From Photobacterium aquae (GTDB taxonomy: Bacteria; Pseudomonadota; Gammaproteobacteria; Enterobacterales; Vibrionaceae), in assembly GCF_001029445.1 (NCBI RefSeq), contig NZ_LDOT01000014.1, forward strand, positions 1 through 64,000: 64,000 nt of DNA, in the 5' to 3' direction. Made by a program: the position numbers and the translations under genes. The notes under the pieces were generated by a model, which was not told the DNA's origin, did not search any database, and was given only the letters and a program-made list of their open reading frames with translations. Below, piece by piece: positions 25,713-34,636 of the stretch; the first letter of the stretch is position 1, and every line of letters begins with the position of its first letter.

Positions 25713-25874
25713 TCATTCTGTTTTATATCCAAGTGCTCGCTTCATTGGTCGTTTACGTAATGCGACAACCAATACCAGAAAAAACGCCACCGCGACCAAT
25801 ATGGCACCGTATAAACCATCGCTAAATATCGACGCGACCAACAAAGCCAGCACTATTCCGATCCATACTTGCAT
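25713..25874 (-). CDS. 53-residue two-helix membrane protein
   Basis: This gene is shorter than usual ORF cut-offs. ATG 25874 has GGGA about seven bases before it; ATG 25886 in the same frame would add four residues. The product has two hydrophobic helices (MQVWIGIVLALLVASIF and LYGAILVAVAFFLVLVVAL) joined by a SDG turn, and a basic end (RKRPMKRALGYKTE). A hairpin terminator follows directly. No family is recognised, but codon pattern, ribosome site and terminator support a real gene. Confidence 0.5.
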   Translation of the reverse strand: MQVWIGIVLALLVASIFSDGLYGAILVAVAFFLVLVVALRKRPMKRALGYKTE

Positions 25875-25992
25875 ACCGTTTCCCATCTCATTGCTATCAA
25901 TGCATTATGGGAAAAATTACTGCCTACAGAAATTCGCTTTGTCTCTATCTAATCAATAAAGGTTATATACCCAAAAACCTAGCATGCATGTC

Positions 25993-26481
25993 TTAGCACA
26001 GCGATTTTTGCCAGAACAGCGCACTGCCGTTGATATCATCGAGCCGGTAAGGACCAAAACCATGTTTGCGATAAACATGCTGGGCAATGTCATTCCCCTC
26101 GAGCACCTCCAGGGTGATACGGCAGCACTGACGCTGGCGAGCATGAGATTCAATTTCGGCCATCAATGCCTCACTGATATTCCGGCCACGAAAAGCCGAT
26201 GCCACCACAAAATCATGAATGTTAATCAGCGGCTGTCCCTGAAACGTCGAAAATGATTCAAAACAGTTAGCCAAACCGGCAATTTCACCATCAACGTAAC
26301 ACAAGATAGTAAATGCATAGGAACGCTTGCCCAAGGCTTCTATCAAAGACTCGTTGAACGGTTCGCGCTTATCGTCCACCAACTCATCGGCATAGGTATT
26401 CATCAATGCCAACATTGCCGAACCATGGGCAGGATTTGCATAGTCTGCCACAACCATCTTCACTTCTGTTGCCTGCTCCAT
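25993..26481 (-). CDS. GNAT-family N-acetyltransferase
   Basis: ATG 26481 follows AAGGAGAATCAGT, so the protein is 162 residues. It is a GNAT fold: the substrate-side helix ALMNTYADELVDD, the strand pair YAFTILCYVDGEIAGLANCFESFST, the strand-loop INIHDFVVASAFRGRNISEALMAEI where FRGRNIS is the acetyl-CoA pyrophosphate loop, and the final HVYRKHGFGPY motif. The acceptor is unknown. It is a single gene. Confidence 0.88.
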   Translation of the reverse strand: MEQATEVKMVVADYANPAHGSAMLALMNTYADELVDDKREPFNESLIEALGKRSYAFTILCYVDGEIAGLANCFESFSTFQGQPLINIHDFVVASAFRGRNISEALMAEIESHARQRQCCRITLEVLEGNDIAQHVYRKHGFGPYRLDDINGSALFWQKSLC

Positions 26482-26574
26482 ACTGATTCTCCTTTTTAAC
26501 ATCAATATGCCTATCTATGCATTTATGCCAAAATCCCTACGGCGATACAACCCTTGTTATCCTATGGCCAATAA

Positions 26575-26610
26575 AAAAGCCAACACAAAGAGAACATTGC
26601 GTTGGCTTTT
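26575..26610 (-). terminator. terminator of the hydrolase-like lipoprotein gene
   Basis: Stem AAAAGCCAAC/GTTGGCTTTT with a 16-base loop and a minus-strand T-run, 27 bases past the stop at 26637. Confidence 0.8.
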
Positions 26611-26636
26611 GGATAACAAGAATCCACGATAGAAAA

Positions 26637-27524
26637 TTACAGATCCTTCCAGCCATAGGTCTGGACAAACTGCATATAAGCAGCCAGCGCATCATCACGC
26701 ATCATCAGATCTTTCTCATCGGCATAATTCACGACCTTGACGGCCTTTTTCATGCTCGGTGACGCATCATAAAGCTTATTGGCCAGGCCAGAAGGTACCA
26801 ATGAATCCTGCTGGGCTGCCAAAACCAGCATCGGGCCTTCAAATAACTCCAAACTCTTATAGTTATTGAGTGATGTTAGCTCGCTGTCGACATCAACCTT
26901 TTGTTTCAAATCGAGTTTTTCTCTCAACCATGCCAGATGGTTTTTCTCTTCGGCAAATTCCTCAAAGGTGGTGATCCCGCCTTCCAGAACGAGCGCATCG
27001 ACATCGTCTCGCTCAGCGGCCATCTTCGATACCCAAAAGCTGCTTACCGCCGTACCATGCAAAATCAAAAATTCATTACGATATTTCTGCCTTGCCGCCT
27101 GATACACCATTTCCGAGTCTTCTTTGAGCTGCGTTAATGTCGGCCAATTGCCGTGGCTGTCAATACTGCGGTTTCGTACGGTAATAACATTCAACCCAAG
27201 CAAGGCAAACTGACCCAAGATATCAACATCACTTTTCTGATCCCGGTAAGGCGCTCCACCAAAATAAATGACCGTATTCTTACTTCCCTCAACTGACAAG
27301 CGAACCCCAGAGGCTCGAATGCCGTCATCAAACCTTATCTTGAACGGTTCAACGCTGTGGATGCTAGCATCAAACCATTGGGCATCTTGATACTGGGTGA
27401 CATCTAACAGGTAGTTAACCCGGTGGGCCATAATATCTTCACTGTTAATTGATGTGGTACACCCTGACAGGGCGATAGATAAAGCCAACACTGTGGCTGG
27501 GAATAATTTGACGGACACACGCAT
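26637..27524 (-). CDS. alpha/beta-hydrolase-like lipoprotein with degenerate nucleophile motif
   Basis: From ATG 27524 (preceded by AAAGGA) the 295-residue product has a signal peptide with lipobox LSGC. The remainder has the order of an alpha/beta hydrolase: a strand NTVIYFGGAPYRDQ, a strand-helix LNVITVRNRS, FLILHGTAVSSFWVSKM at the nucleophile elbow, LVLEGGITTFEEF, and a late GPMLVLAAQQDSLVPSGLA with the acid position. The elbow reads HGTAVS instead of GxSxG, so the serine is displaced or lost and the protein may not be catalytic. Alternative start at 27584 would put a second hydrophobic segment in front. Confidence 0.65.
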   Translation of the reverse strand: MRVSVKLFPATVLALSIALSGCTTSINSEDIMAHRVNYLLDVTQYQDAQWFDASIHSVEPFKIRFDDGIRASGVRLSVEGSKNTVIYFGGAPYRDQKSDVDILGQFALLGLNVITVRNRSIDSHGNWPTLTQLKEDSEMVYQAARQKYRNEFLILHGTAVSSFWVSKMAAERDDVDALVLEGGITTFEEFAEEKNHLAWLREKLDLKQKVDVDSELTSLNNYKSLELFEGPMLVLAAQQDSLVPSGLANKLYDASPSMKKAVKVVNYADEKDLMMRDDALAAYMQFVQTYGWKDL

Positions 27525-27648
27525 TCCTTTACGCTTAACCCATTGACCAATAAGCAAACAGAGTACCGTAAAGAATATGAGCACTCCATCAATACCTAAC
27601 TGGTTCTTCGAGTGACAACACTGTATTTCTCCTGTCGTTACATTCGTT

Positions 27649-28950
27649 TCAACAGCGAGCTATTTGCAGCTCATCAATACGGGTTGTCCAGCGATTAGAA
27701 CGATAAGCCTGCCGCATATGCCAGTTGGTAGAGCCGATCACTGATGCCGGTTTAATCCCGTTTTTAAAACGTGCATTCATCTGATCAGTTATAGCCATGA
27801 GATCCCGGCGCTTCATTTCGGCCAATGCGCTGGTATCAAACATGTCCAGCTGAAAATGATCGTTATTGGCATCAGTCAATTCATCGAGTATTACGCCTAT
27901 CTTCTGGTATTCGTAACCCGGACGGTATATTTTCGCCAATTGAACCAATGCCGAATCCAAAAACCTATAACTGTCCTGACTTGCACAAGCCAGTGGCACC
28001 GCACTACTTATGTTATGCTGGGGCAAATCTTTATACCGGTTCGTACGCAGAAACACACCAACCACCAAGGCTTGGCTTCCCTGCCTACGCAACTTCTCTC
28101 CCGCGCGCTGGCAGTGAAAAGCTAAAGCAGCCCGAAGCTCGTCGATTGCACTGATCCCAGATGCAAAACTGCGACTCGACAGGATCTGCTTACGCTTTTC
28201 ATCAATATCGCCAGGTGAAATACAAGTTAGCCCTTGCAGTTCGAGGACCGTCCTGGCTAATCCGACATTCCATAGCCGCCGCATATCCGCCGCATTTTTC
28301 TCAGATAACTGCAACGCATCATTTAGCCCCGTGGAGCGGAGTCTAGCCGCCGTCCTCGCCCCGATCCCCCATATTGACTGAATATCTGTACGAGCTAATA
28401 ACCAGCGGCATCGATGCTCTGAATCAAGTTGAATGACGCCATTAACCTTTGCTTCATAGCGAGAAGCGGCTTGGCTTGCCAACTTAGCCAACGTCGGCGT
28501 AGCTCCAATACCGACTCGTACTGGTAAGCCGATATGCCGCTGAATTGTCTGTTTGATTTCGTGACCATACTGGGTCAGCCCATCGAGCTTAAACCCGTCG
28601 AATCGAACAAATGCCTCATCGATAGAATACTGTTCAATGTAAGGCGAAAAACGGTGAAGCTCCTCAATAAAACGGCGGCTCATATCCGCATACAGGGCAT
28701 AATTAGAACTGCGAACTTCTACCCCCAAACGCCTGGCTTCTCGTTCAATTTTAAACCATGGCGCGCCACGCTGAATTCCCAGCGCCTTTGCCTCATCAGA
28801 CATCGCCACACAACACCCATCGTTGTTCGACAAAACCACAACCGGTTTGTTCGCTAACTTGGGATCAAACAGTTTCTCGCAAGAGCAATAAAAACTTTTG
28901 ACATCGACCAATGCCCATACCTGATCACGATACCCGTTCAAATCGGCCAT
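27649..28950 (-). CDS. umuC: UmuC, catalytic subunit of DNA polymerase V
   Basis: A Y-family translesion polymerase of 433 residues. The palm starts with [18 protein letters not shown] (first metal-binding Asp) and has the [12 protein letters not shown] motif with the two acidic residues; steric region and thumb (helix-hairpin-helix: [24 protein letters not shown]) follow. The C-terminal QLDMF fits a beta-clamp-binding motif. It starts two bases after the umuD stop, so the two are translated together. It makes error-prone DNA synthesis across damage once UmuD has cleaved itself. Confidence 0.96.
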   Translation of the reverse strand: MADLNGYRDQVWALVDVKSFYCSCEKLFDPKLANKPVVVLSNNDGCCVAMSDEAKALGIQRGAPWFKIEREARRLGVEVRSSNYALYADMSRRFIEELHRFSPYIEQYSIDEAFVRFDGFKLDGLTQYGHEIKQTIQRHIGLPVRVGIGATPTLAKLASQAASRYEAKVNGVIQLDSEHRCRWLLARTDIQSIWGIGARTAARLRSTGLNDALQLSEKNAADMRRLWNVGLARTVLELQGLTCISPGDIDEKRKQILSSRSFASGISAIDELRAALAFHCQRAGEKLRRQGSQALVVGVFLRTNRYKDLPQHNISSAVPLACASQDSYRFLDSALVQLAKIYRPGYEYQKIGVILDELTDANNDHFQLDMFDTSALAEMKRRDLMAITDQMNARFKNGIKPASVIGSTNWHMRQAYRSNRWTTRIDELQIARC

Positions 28951-28952
28951 CG

Positions 28953-29336
28953 TCAGTCCAACAAGTTATGAATATTACGAGTAACTACCCCAAAAATTTC
29001 TGAATCTTCAGGCATAGGAAAAGGGTTATAGGCCGGGTTCTCGGCCTTCAGCCACCATGCATTATCTTTTCGAATCAATCTTTTGCATGTGAATTCATCA
29101 TAGATACGAGCGATAACAATACGCCCAGGCCGAACGGGCTCGACACGGTCCACGACCAGTAAGTCACCGTCATAAATGCCGGCTCCTTCCATTGAATGTC
29201 CCGAAGCGCGCAAGCAAAACGTCGCATTAGGATGGCGGATCAAATAACTGTCTAGATCCAACTCCTCCTGATATCCATCCGCAGGGGAAGGAAAACCGCA
29301 CTTTACAGCATCCAAAAACAGAGGCACCGCACACAT
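28953..29336 (-). CDS. umuD: UmuD, self-cleaving subunit of DNA polymerase V
   Basis: A 127-residue S24 peptidase-like protein, a bit shorter than E. coli UmuD at the N-terminus. The self-cleavage pair is Cys13-Gly14 (VKCGF). The active site is Ser48 ([10 protein letters not shown]) and Lys85 (TCKRLIRK). RecA filaments stimulate the cut to UmuD', which joins UmuC to form Pol V. It is first in the operon and directly under the LexA box at 29355-29370. Confidence 0.96.
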   Translation of the reverse strand: MCAVPLFLDAVKCGFPSPADGYQEELDLDSYLIRHPNATFCLRASGHSMEGAGIYDGDLLVVDRVEPVRPGRIVIARIYDEFTCKRLIRKDNAWWLKAENPAYNPFPMPEDSEIFGVVTRNIHNLLD

Positions 29337-29354
29337 GATTTATAACCCTTATAA

Positions 29355-29370
29355 CTGTATTTATATACAG
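29355..29370 (-). promoter_or_regulatory. LexA (SOS) box of umuDC
   Basis: A perfect CTGT-N8-ACAG box with an AT-only spacer lies 18 bases upstream of the umuD start, where LexA would block the promoter until DNA damage. The remaining 29371-29656 is a divergent promoter region without other recognisable sites. Confidence 0.95.
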
Positions 29371-29656
29371 TATAATCATAAGGCGTTACAATAGTCACTT
29401 GTTAGGCAAAATTCATCCGTGCACCTGTTTATACACTAAGCAATTTATTGTTTTGGTATGAATTCCTTTCGAGAACGGTCCGATAACGACAGCCCATAAT
29501 GTTATTCGACTTGATTTCGCACAAAATTGCTGGGATATCCAGCAAACGCACTGATAAATTTGCCTTTTATCACCATATCGCTTTATGAAATTGATATGAT
29601 AGTCGTTTATATAAAGTGCTGATCACAAGCACTGTAGGGACATTCGGAGAAGAATA

Positions 29657-30058
29657 ATGCAAAAGATTTTTGCGCTTTTGGCCGTGCTATTATTGGCTGG
29701 CTGTTCTAACACATATAGTGACAACCAATGCATTGGGGCAATGACAACTCAGGAAGCCTATGGCCACCTGAACCCGAACCGCTTTACTATTCAGGTACTG
29801 GCTCTAAGAGAAGAACGCCAAAGGGATGTAAAAAACTACATCCGCTCTATCCACGGCCAACAACCTATTTGGGTTAACTGGAAACGCAGCCAAGGTTACC
29901 ACTGGTATGCAGTGATCTATGGCGATTTTGCGACAAAAGCTGAAGCACGCTACATGATTGACCAGCTGCCAGCAGATGTTCGCCAACAAGGTCCATTTAT
30001 CCGCAGTTTTGCCGAAGTGCAAAGTGACAAACAAACAGACGTTTTCCGTCTGCGTTAA
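29657..30058 (+). CDS. short SPOR-like lipoprotein, paralogue of the one at 10241
   Basis: ATG 29657 has GGAG seven bases upstream. The 133-residue product starts MQKIFALLAVLLLAGC, a lipoprotein signal with Cys15. The body from FTIQVLALREERQRDVKNYIR through WYAVIYGDFATKAEARYMID to QQGPFIRSFAEV aligns block for block with the SPOR-like region of the lipoprotein at 10241, but the long acidic linker is missing. It likely binds peptidoglycan glycan strands at the envelope. It stands alone with its own terminator. Confidence 0.8.
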   Translation: MQKIFALLAVLLLAGCSNTYSDNQCIGAMTTQEAYGHLNPNRFTIQVLALREERQRDVKNYIRSIHGQQPIWVNWKRSQGYHWYAVIYGDFATKAEARYMIDQLPADVRQQGPFIRSFAEVQSDKQTDVFRLR

Positions 30059-30095
30059 TATGTCGCGCACCGCGATGCGCATCAAACAGACAAAA

Positions 30096-30127
30096 AAAGC
30101 CGGTTTTTAAACCGGCTTTCTTTTTAT
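30096..30127 (+). terminator. rho-independent terminator
   Basis: Stem AAAGCCGGTTT with its exact complement, a minimal loop, then CTTTTTTT, 38 bases after the SPOR lipoprotein stop. It may also serve the MATE gene on the other strand. Confidence 0.87.
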
Positions 30128-30205
30128 CTTTTTCTTATACAACGTATCTTCTGCTATAACGATACGGCAATGGCTATACCCATCAGTAAGTCGCTATCGT
30201 GGGGG

Positions 30206-31579
30206 TTATACCAACGTCTGATGTTCGGAATGATCCAAATCGGTGTCACCCTGTAACGTCATCTTCCGTAGCTCGCGCAACAAAATCACAACCAGCATGA
30301 TCCCGGTTGCCGCCAAGCCGATCCCCAACCCGGCCCATACTCCGCGCAACCCCATCACACTCATCAGAACCCATGCAGCCGGAAAACCAATCAGCCAGTA
30401 ACCAATTGCCGTACTGATTGTGGGTGCTTTGACGATTTTCATCCCTCGTAGAATACTAATTGCGGTAAGTTGCCAAGCATCTACCACAAAACACATCGCC
30501 ACCATAATCATGACACCCGGCAGTTGAGCAACCAGTTCACTGGCCAATGCATCCCCTTCCACATTGAACACCACAGTTAAAAACTCTGGTTTTAAGCTAA
30601 CCAGTAAACCAAATACGGCACTGGTCACTGTCACCAATACCACACCGAGCTTGGCATAACGCTTGACCATATCAGGCTCTTGACGCCCCATATGCTGGCT
30701 CACCAAAATCGAGGCAGCCTGAGATAGGCCGAATGCGATATTCCATGACAGGTTCAAGCACTGCATAGCAATCTGATGAATGGCCAATGACACTGCCCCC
30801 AACGTACCGGCCAGCAAGGCTGCCGCTGAAAACAACGCATGCTCAAGCATGGTTGCAATCATGATTGGTACCCCAATAGCCAACAAAGGCAGCAGGATCC
30901 CTAACTTGTACTGATCTAAAGCGACAAACGGATTGTAGCGACGGTACTTCGGGCGGGTGAACACCCAATAGCCGTAGCCCACCATGACAATAAACGCTGC
31001 CAGTGAAGTGCCATAACCTAGACCAGCAAGCCCCATATTCAAACCAAAGGCAAATAGGTAGCTCAACGGAACATTCAATACCACCGTAGCAACAGACATC
31101 ACCATCACAGAGCGGGTATCACCGAACGCACTGACCAGACTACGCAGCACCAGCAGCATCAAGGTTGGTAGCATCGACCATTTCAGCGCATCCATATAAT
31201 CCATCGCTAATACGACAGCTTGTGGATCTTGATCTGCCGCAATCAACAAGTGGTGCATCAGGTAAAACAATGGCTGTAGTGCCAAGGTCAGCAATACGGC
31301 AAGTAACACGCCGCTTTTCAGCGAACGGTTGACTTCCGCATCCCCTTTTTCAGGCTGGCTAACACGTTTGCCGTACGCGATAGCTATCAAGTTCGCAACA
31401 CAACCAACGGTACTGCCAGCAACCGTAAATACGATCGAATAAACCGATGCCCCCAGCCCACCACCAGCGATCGCCATGATGCTCAAACGGGACATCATCC
31501 AAACATCGGTAAAAACCAACAATTGGGCAACCAGCTGTGAAATGATAAGAGGCACAGCAAGGCTGATCAATTTTTTCAT
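30206..31579 (-). CDS. MATE-family multidrug efflux protein
   Basis: The 457-residue inner-membrane protein has twelve hydrophobic helices in two halves. The N-terminal PLIISQLVAQLLVFTDVWMMSRLS and the second-half start MLEHALFSAAALLAGTLGAVSLAIHQIAMQCLNLSWNIAFGLSQAASILVSQHMG are typical of NorM/DinF-like MATE pumps, which export cationic drugs in exchange for sodium or protons. ATG 31579 follows AGGTGA. It is divergent from a GcvA-like regulator at 31835, a likely but unproven controller. Confidence 0.93.
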   Translation of the reverse strand: MKKLISLAVPLIISQLVAQLLVFTDVWMMSRLSIMAIAGGGLGASVYSIVFTVAGSTVGCVANLIAIAYGKRVSQPEKGDAEVNRSLKSGVLLAVLLTLALQPLFYLMHHLLIAADQDPQAVVLAMDYMDALKWSMLPTLMLLVLRSLVSAFGDTRSVMVMSVATVVLNVPLSYLFAFGLNMGLAGLGYGTSLAAFIVMVGYGYWVFTRPKYRRYNPFVALDQYKLGILLPLLAIGVPIMIATMLEHALFSAAALLAGTLGAVSLAIHQIAMQCLNLSWNIAFGLSQAASILVSQHMGRQEPDMVKRYAKLGVVLVTVTSAVFGLLVSLKPEFLTVVFNVEGDALASELVAQLPGVMIMVAMCFVVDAWQLTAISILRGMKIVKAPTISTAIGYWLIGFPAAWVLMSVMGLRGVWAGLGIGLAATGIMLVVILLRELRKMTLQGDTDLDHSEHQTLV

Positions 31580-31834
31580 TATTCACCTACGAACAAGCAT
31601 GGGGGGATCCCCCCAAGGAAAAAGAAAAATGCCCAACAGAAGTCAAAATATTCAATAAAAGTAAAGTGTTACTGCTGGGAGAAATGTATTAAGGATACCA
31701 AAGGCAATACGCCAACATGATCTTGATCACTCTATTGGCTCTTGCATCATGTTTCAAACAACATTTATAGTTCTTTTGCATTCGAAAAACTCATGCAAAG
31801 AATCTAATACCCCATTGAACAACTGAAGATTAAG

Positions 31835-32794
31835 ATGAAAAAAAGACATACATTGCTGCCACCATCACTCAATGGCTTGAGGGTCTTCGAATCTGCCGCT
31901 CGTCACCTTAGCTTCACCTTGGCCGCAGAGGAACTCAATGTTACCCAAAGCGCGGTTAGTCGACAGATTCGGCAACTCGAAGAAAAGATGGGGTTTCAAT
32001 TATTTATTCGCCATCACCGCGCATTGGATTTAACCGAGCAAGGAAAGGAGATCGCTCTGATTCTTACCCGCCAGTACAGCGAACTCAATCACACCATTCG
32101 TCAGCTTCAGGCTAAAGAAAGTCATACCTTGCGGATCAAAGTCGTGATGAGTTTTGCAGTGCGCTGGTTGATCCCTCGTTTGCATTCATTTAAAGCACGC
32201 TACCCTACATTGGACATTAACCTAGAATCCAATATGGGCTACAGCAGCGAAGAGCTAAAACTTGAAAATGATGACTACGATATTGCCATCTATAATGTGC
32301 AGCACGAACCCAAAAGCCACTTCCCATTGCATTTCTTGCGCCGGGAGTACCTTGCCCCTGTCTATTCGGAGTTGCTTGCACCACAGCACACCCCGATGAC
32401 CGTCGAAGATATTCTCCACTACCCGCGGCTGCACCCAAGCCCAGAACAGAGTGACTGGCAAGTCTGGCTATCACGTAACGGCTTGGATCAACATATCAAC
32501 CAAAATGGTATTACTTTCAATACCCTAGACATGGCTTTGACATCATGCTTTTCGGGACAAGGCGTAACCATCACCGATCTGATGCTGGTGGTCAATGAAC
32601 TGCGACAAGGCTACCTCCGTCTTCCTGAAGACGCGACCATTGTGACCAACAGTTCATGGGAATATTACTACCGAATAGGCCTTGAAAGTGACGCCGTCAC
32701 AAGTTTCATTACTTGGATGGAAGAAGAATTGCAGAGCGACCATGCCGTACTAACGGCAATGGCGCATGAACATGGCTGGCAAGTGCTTGAATAA
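31835..32794 (+). CDS. LysR-family regulator, GcvA/AmpR-like
   Basis: The 319-residue protein has the pattern of the GcvA group: LPPSLNGLRVFESAARHLSFTLAAEELNVTQSAVSRQIRQLEEKMGFQLFIRHHRALDLTEQG, then an effector-binding domain with RWLIPRLHSFKARYPTLDINLES and DYDIAIYN. The close match is in DNA-binding domain only, so the effector cannot be named. It is divergent from the MATE gene with 255 bases between, and its C-terminus faces the etfA gene. The promoter region 31580-31834 shows no clear T-N11-A palindrome to my eye. Confidence 0.9.
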   Translation: MKKRHTLLPPSLNGLRVFESAARHLSFTLAAEELNVTQSAVSRQIRQLEEKMGFQLFIRHHRALDLTEQGKEIALILTRQYSELNHTIRQLQAKESHTLRIKVVMSFAVRWLIPRLHSFKARYPTLDINLESNMGYSSEELKLENDDYDIAIYNVQHEPKSHFPLHFLRREYLAPVYSELLAPQHTPMTVEDILHYPRLHPSPEQSDWQVWLSRNGLDQHINQNGITFNTLDMALTSCFSGQGVTITDLMLVVNELRQGYLRLPEDATIVTNSSWEYYYRIGLESDAVTSFITWMEEELQSDHAVLTAMAHEHGWQVLE

Positions 32795-32808
32795 AATAGA
32801 AATAAGCG

Positions 32809-33762
32809 TTAAAGAGCTTCAATGAGTTCAGGGAGCAATTCAAACAGATCCCCCACTAACGCATAATCGGCTATTTCGAATATCGGTGCGTCTGGATCCT
32901 TGTTGATCGCTACGATCACCTTTGACTCTTTCATTCCGGCAAGATGCTGAATCGCACCAGATATTCCTATTGCAATATACAAATCCGGGGCGACAATTTT
33001 ACCTGTTTGCCCTACCTGCAAATCATTCGACACAAAGCCAGCATCGACCGCCGCCCGCGATGCGCCAATAGCCGCCCCCAGTTTATCGGCAAGTTGCTCT
33101 ATCAAGGCAAAATTTTCTTTGCTGCCAAGTCCTCGGCCACCCGACACGACTACCCGGGCAACTGGCAACTCAGGGCGTTCACTGACGACTGCTTGTCGAC
33201 CAACTAATCGAGATACCGTATTGGCGATCACAACATCCAACTCGGCTATTTTGGCAAGCGGTTCACACATCTTAGTTGCATCCACATCTGGTGCTTCCAC
33301 CGGATCAAATGCCGAACTGCGGATCGTCATTACCTTAATCGAATCAAGAGATTGTACCTTCGCCAATGCATTACCTGCATATATCGGCCTAACAACCGTA
33401 TCCTCTGACTCTATACTTACTACATCTGCCAGCATACCGACATTCAGCAAGGCCGCCGCTCTTGGCAATATATTTTTTCCCGTCGTGGTAGCTGCCGCCA
33501 ATATGTGACTATACCCCCCCCCAACTTCAGCGATTAGCCCAGCAAGACTCTCTGCGAACGGCTCAGAATAACTTTCATCGTCAGCCAGCAAAACGCTATT
33601 GACACCATCTATCCCCCCTGCCTGCCAAGCCACAGAATAACAATGTAAACCGGCCACCAGAATATCTACCGTCTCGGCCACAGACTTTGCCGCCGTAATC
33701 GCTTTCAGGGTCTCAATAGATAATGCATGATTATCATGCTCAGCTATGACTAATACCGCCAT
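32809..33762 (-). CDS. etfA: electron transfer flavoprotein, alpha subunit
   Basis: The 317-residue alpha subunit has the N-terminal ETF domain ([27 protein letters not shown]) and the C-terminal FAD domain ([39 protein letters not shown], then [39 protein letters not shown]). With EtfB it accepts electrons from acyl-CoA and other dehydrogenases and passes them to ETF-ubiquinone oxidoreductase. Its ATG overlaps the etfB stop by one base. A stretch of consecutive C residues near 33515 encodes glycines. Confidence 0.96.
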   Translation of the reverse strand: MAVLVIAEHDNHALSIETLKAITAAKSVAETVDILVAGLHCYSVAWQAGGIDGVNSVLLADDESYSEPFAESLAGLIAEVGGGYSHILAAATTTGKNILPRAAALLNVGMLADVVSIESEDTVVRPIYAGNALAKVQSLDSIKVMTIRSSAFDPVEAPDVDATKMCEPLAKIAELDVVIANTVSRLVGRQAVVSERPELPVARVVVSGGRGLGSKENFALIEQLADKLGAAIGASRAAVDAGFVSNDLQVGQTGKIVAPDLYIAIGISGAIQHLAGMKESKVIVAINKDPDAPIFEIADYALVGDLFELLPELIEAL

Positions 33763-34511
33763 CAGATCACCTTATCATCATTTTTAAGCCTGTCGATCAA
33801 CTCACTTACTGAGGCTACAGTTATCCCACCTTGTCTTGCTGGTGGTGGTATTACCCCAATCACCTTTTGGTGACGGTGTAACTCAACACCAAGCACTTGC
33901 GGGGTCACCGTTGTTAAGGGTTTCGACTTTGCTTTCATAATATTAGGAAGCGATGCGTACCTCGGTTCATTCAATCTCAAATCCGTACTGATCACAGCAG
34001 GCAGAGTCAAGGCTAATGTTTCCAACCCGCCATCAACCTCTCGAGTTACCGTGACAATGTCACTTTCCACTACAACCTTCGAGGCAAATGTCCCTTGTGG
34101 TAACCGTGCCAACGCTGCCAGCATCTGAGCAACTTGGTTGTTATCGGTATCTATTGACTGCTTGCCCAGCAATATCAGCTGCGGCTTCTCCTGTTCGATA
34201 AGGGCATGGAGCAACTTGGCAACGCTCAATGGCTCCAAATCCGGTTCCGCATCAACATGAATGGCACGATCCGCCCCTAAAGCCAGCGCCGTACGTAATT
34301 GCTCTTGGCAAGCGCCGCCACCGATGCACACAACGATAATCTCCGTCACCGCGCCTTGCTGCTTTAGCCTGACAGCCTCCTCAACCGCTATTTCACAAAA
34401 GGGATTCATGGTCATTTTCACATTGGCATTATCAATACCTGAACCATCGCTTTTGACTCTGATTTTCACATAAGGATCAACTACACGCTTAATCGCCACC
34501 AATACTTTCAC
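33762..34511 (-). CDS. etfB: electron transfer flavoprotein, beta subunit
   Basis: The 249-residue beta subunit begins with GTG 34511 after AAGGAAGGA. It has KVLVAIKRVVDPYVKIRVKSDGSGID, the NPFCEIAVEEAVRLK helix, the AMP-binding CIGGGACQEQLRTALALGADRAIHV and the dehydrogenase recognition loop LPAVISTDLRLNEPRYASLPNIMKAKSKP. It is first in the etfBA operon and diverges from the ETF-ubiquinone oxidoreductase gene, with 125 bases between. Confidence 0.96.
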   Translation of the reverse strand: MKVLVAIKRVVDPYVKIRVKSDGSGIDNANVKMTMNPFCEIAVEEAVRLKQQGAVTEIIVVCIGGGACQEQLRTALALGADRAIHVDAEPDLEPLSVAKLLHALIEQEKPQLILLGKQSIDTDNNQVAQMLAALARLPQGTFASKVVVESDIVTVTREVDGGLETLALTLPAVISTDLRLNEPRYASLPNIMKAKSKPLTTVTPQVLGVELHRHQKVIGVIPPPARQGGITVASVSELIDRLKNDDKVI

Positions 34512-34636
34512 ACGTCCTTCCTTTGAATGAAGCCCATGATTCTTTGAGCCTAGCCGAGTTTACGTTTACGTCAACTGGACTATATTTTAGCTATATCCCA
34601 TTCCCTTCTTGCGTAAGATCCAGAGCGAGCACAATT

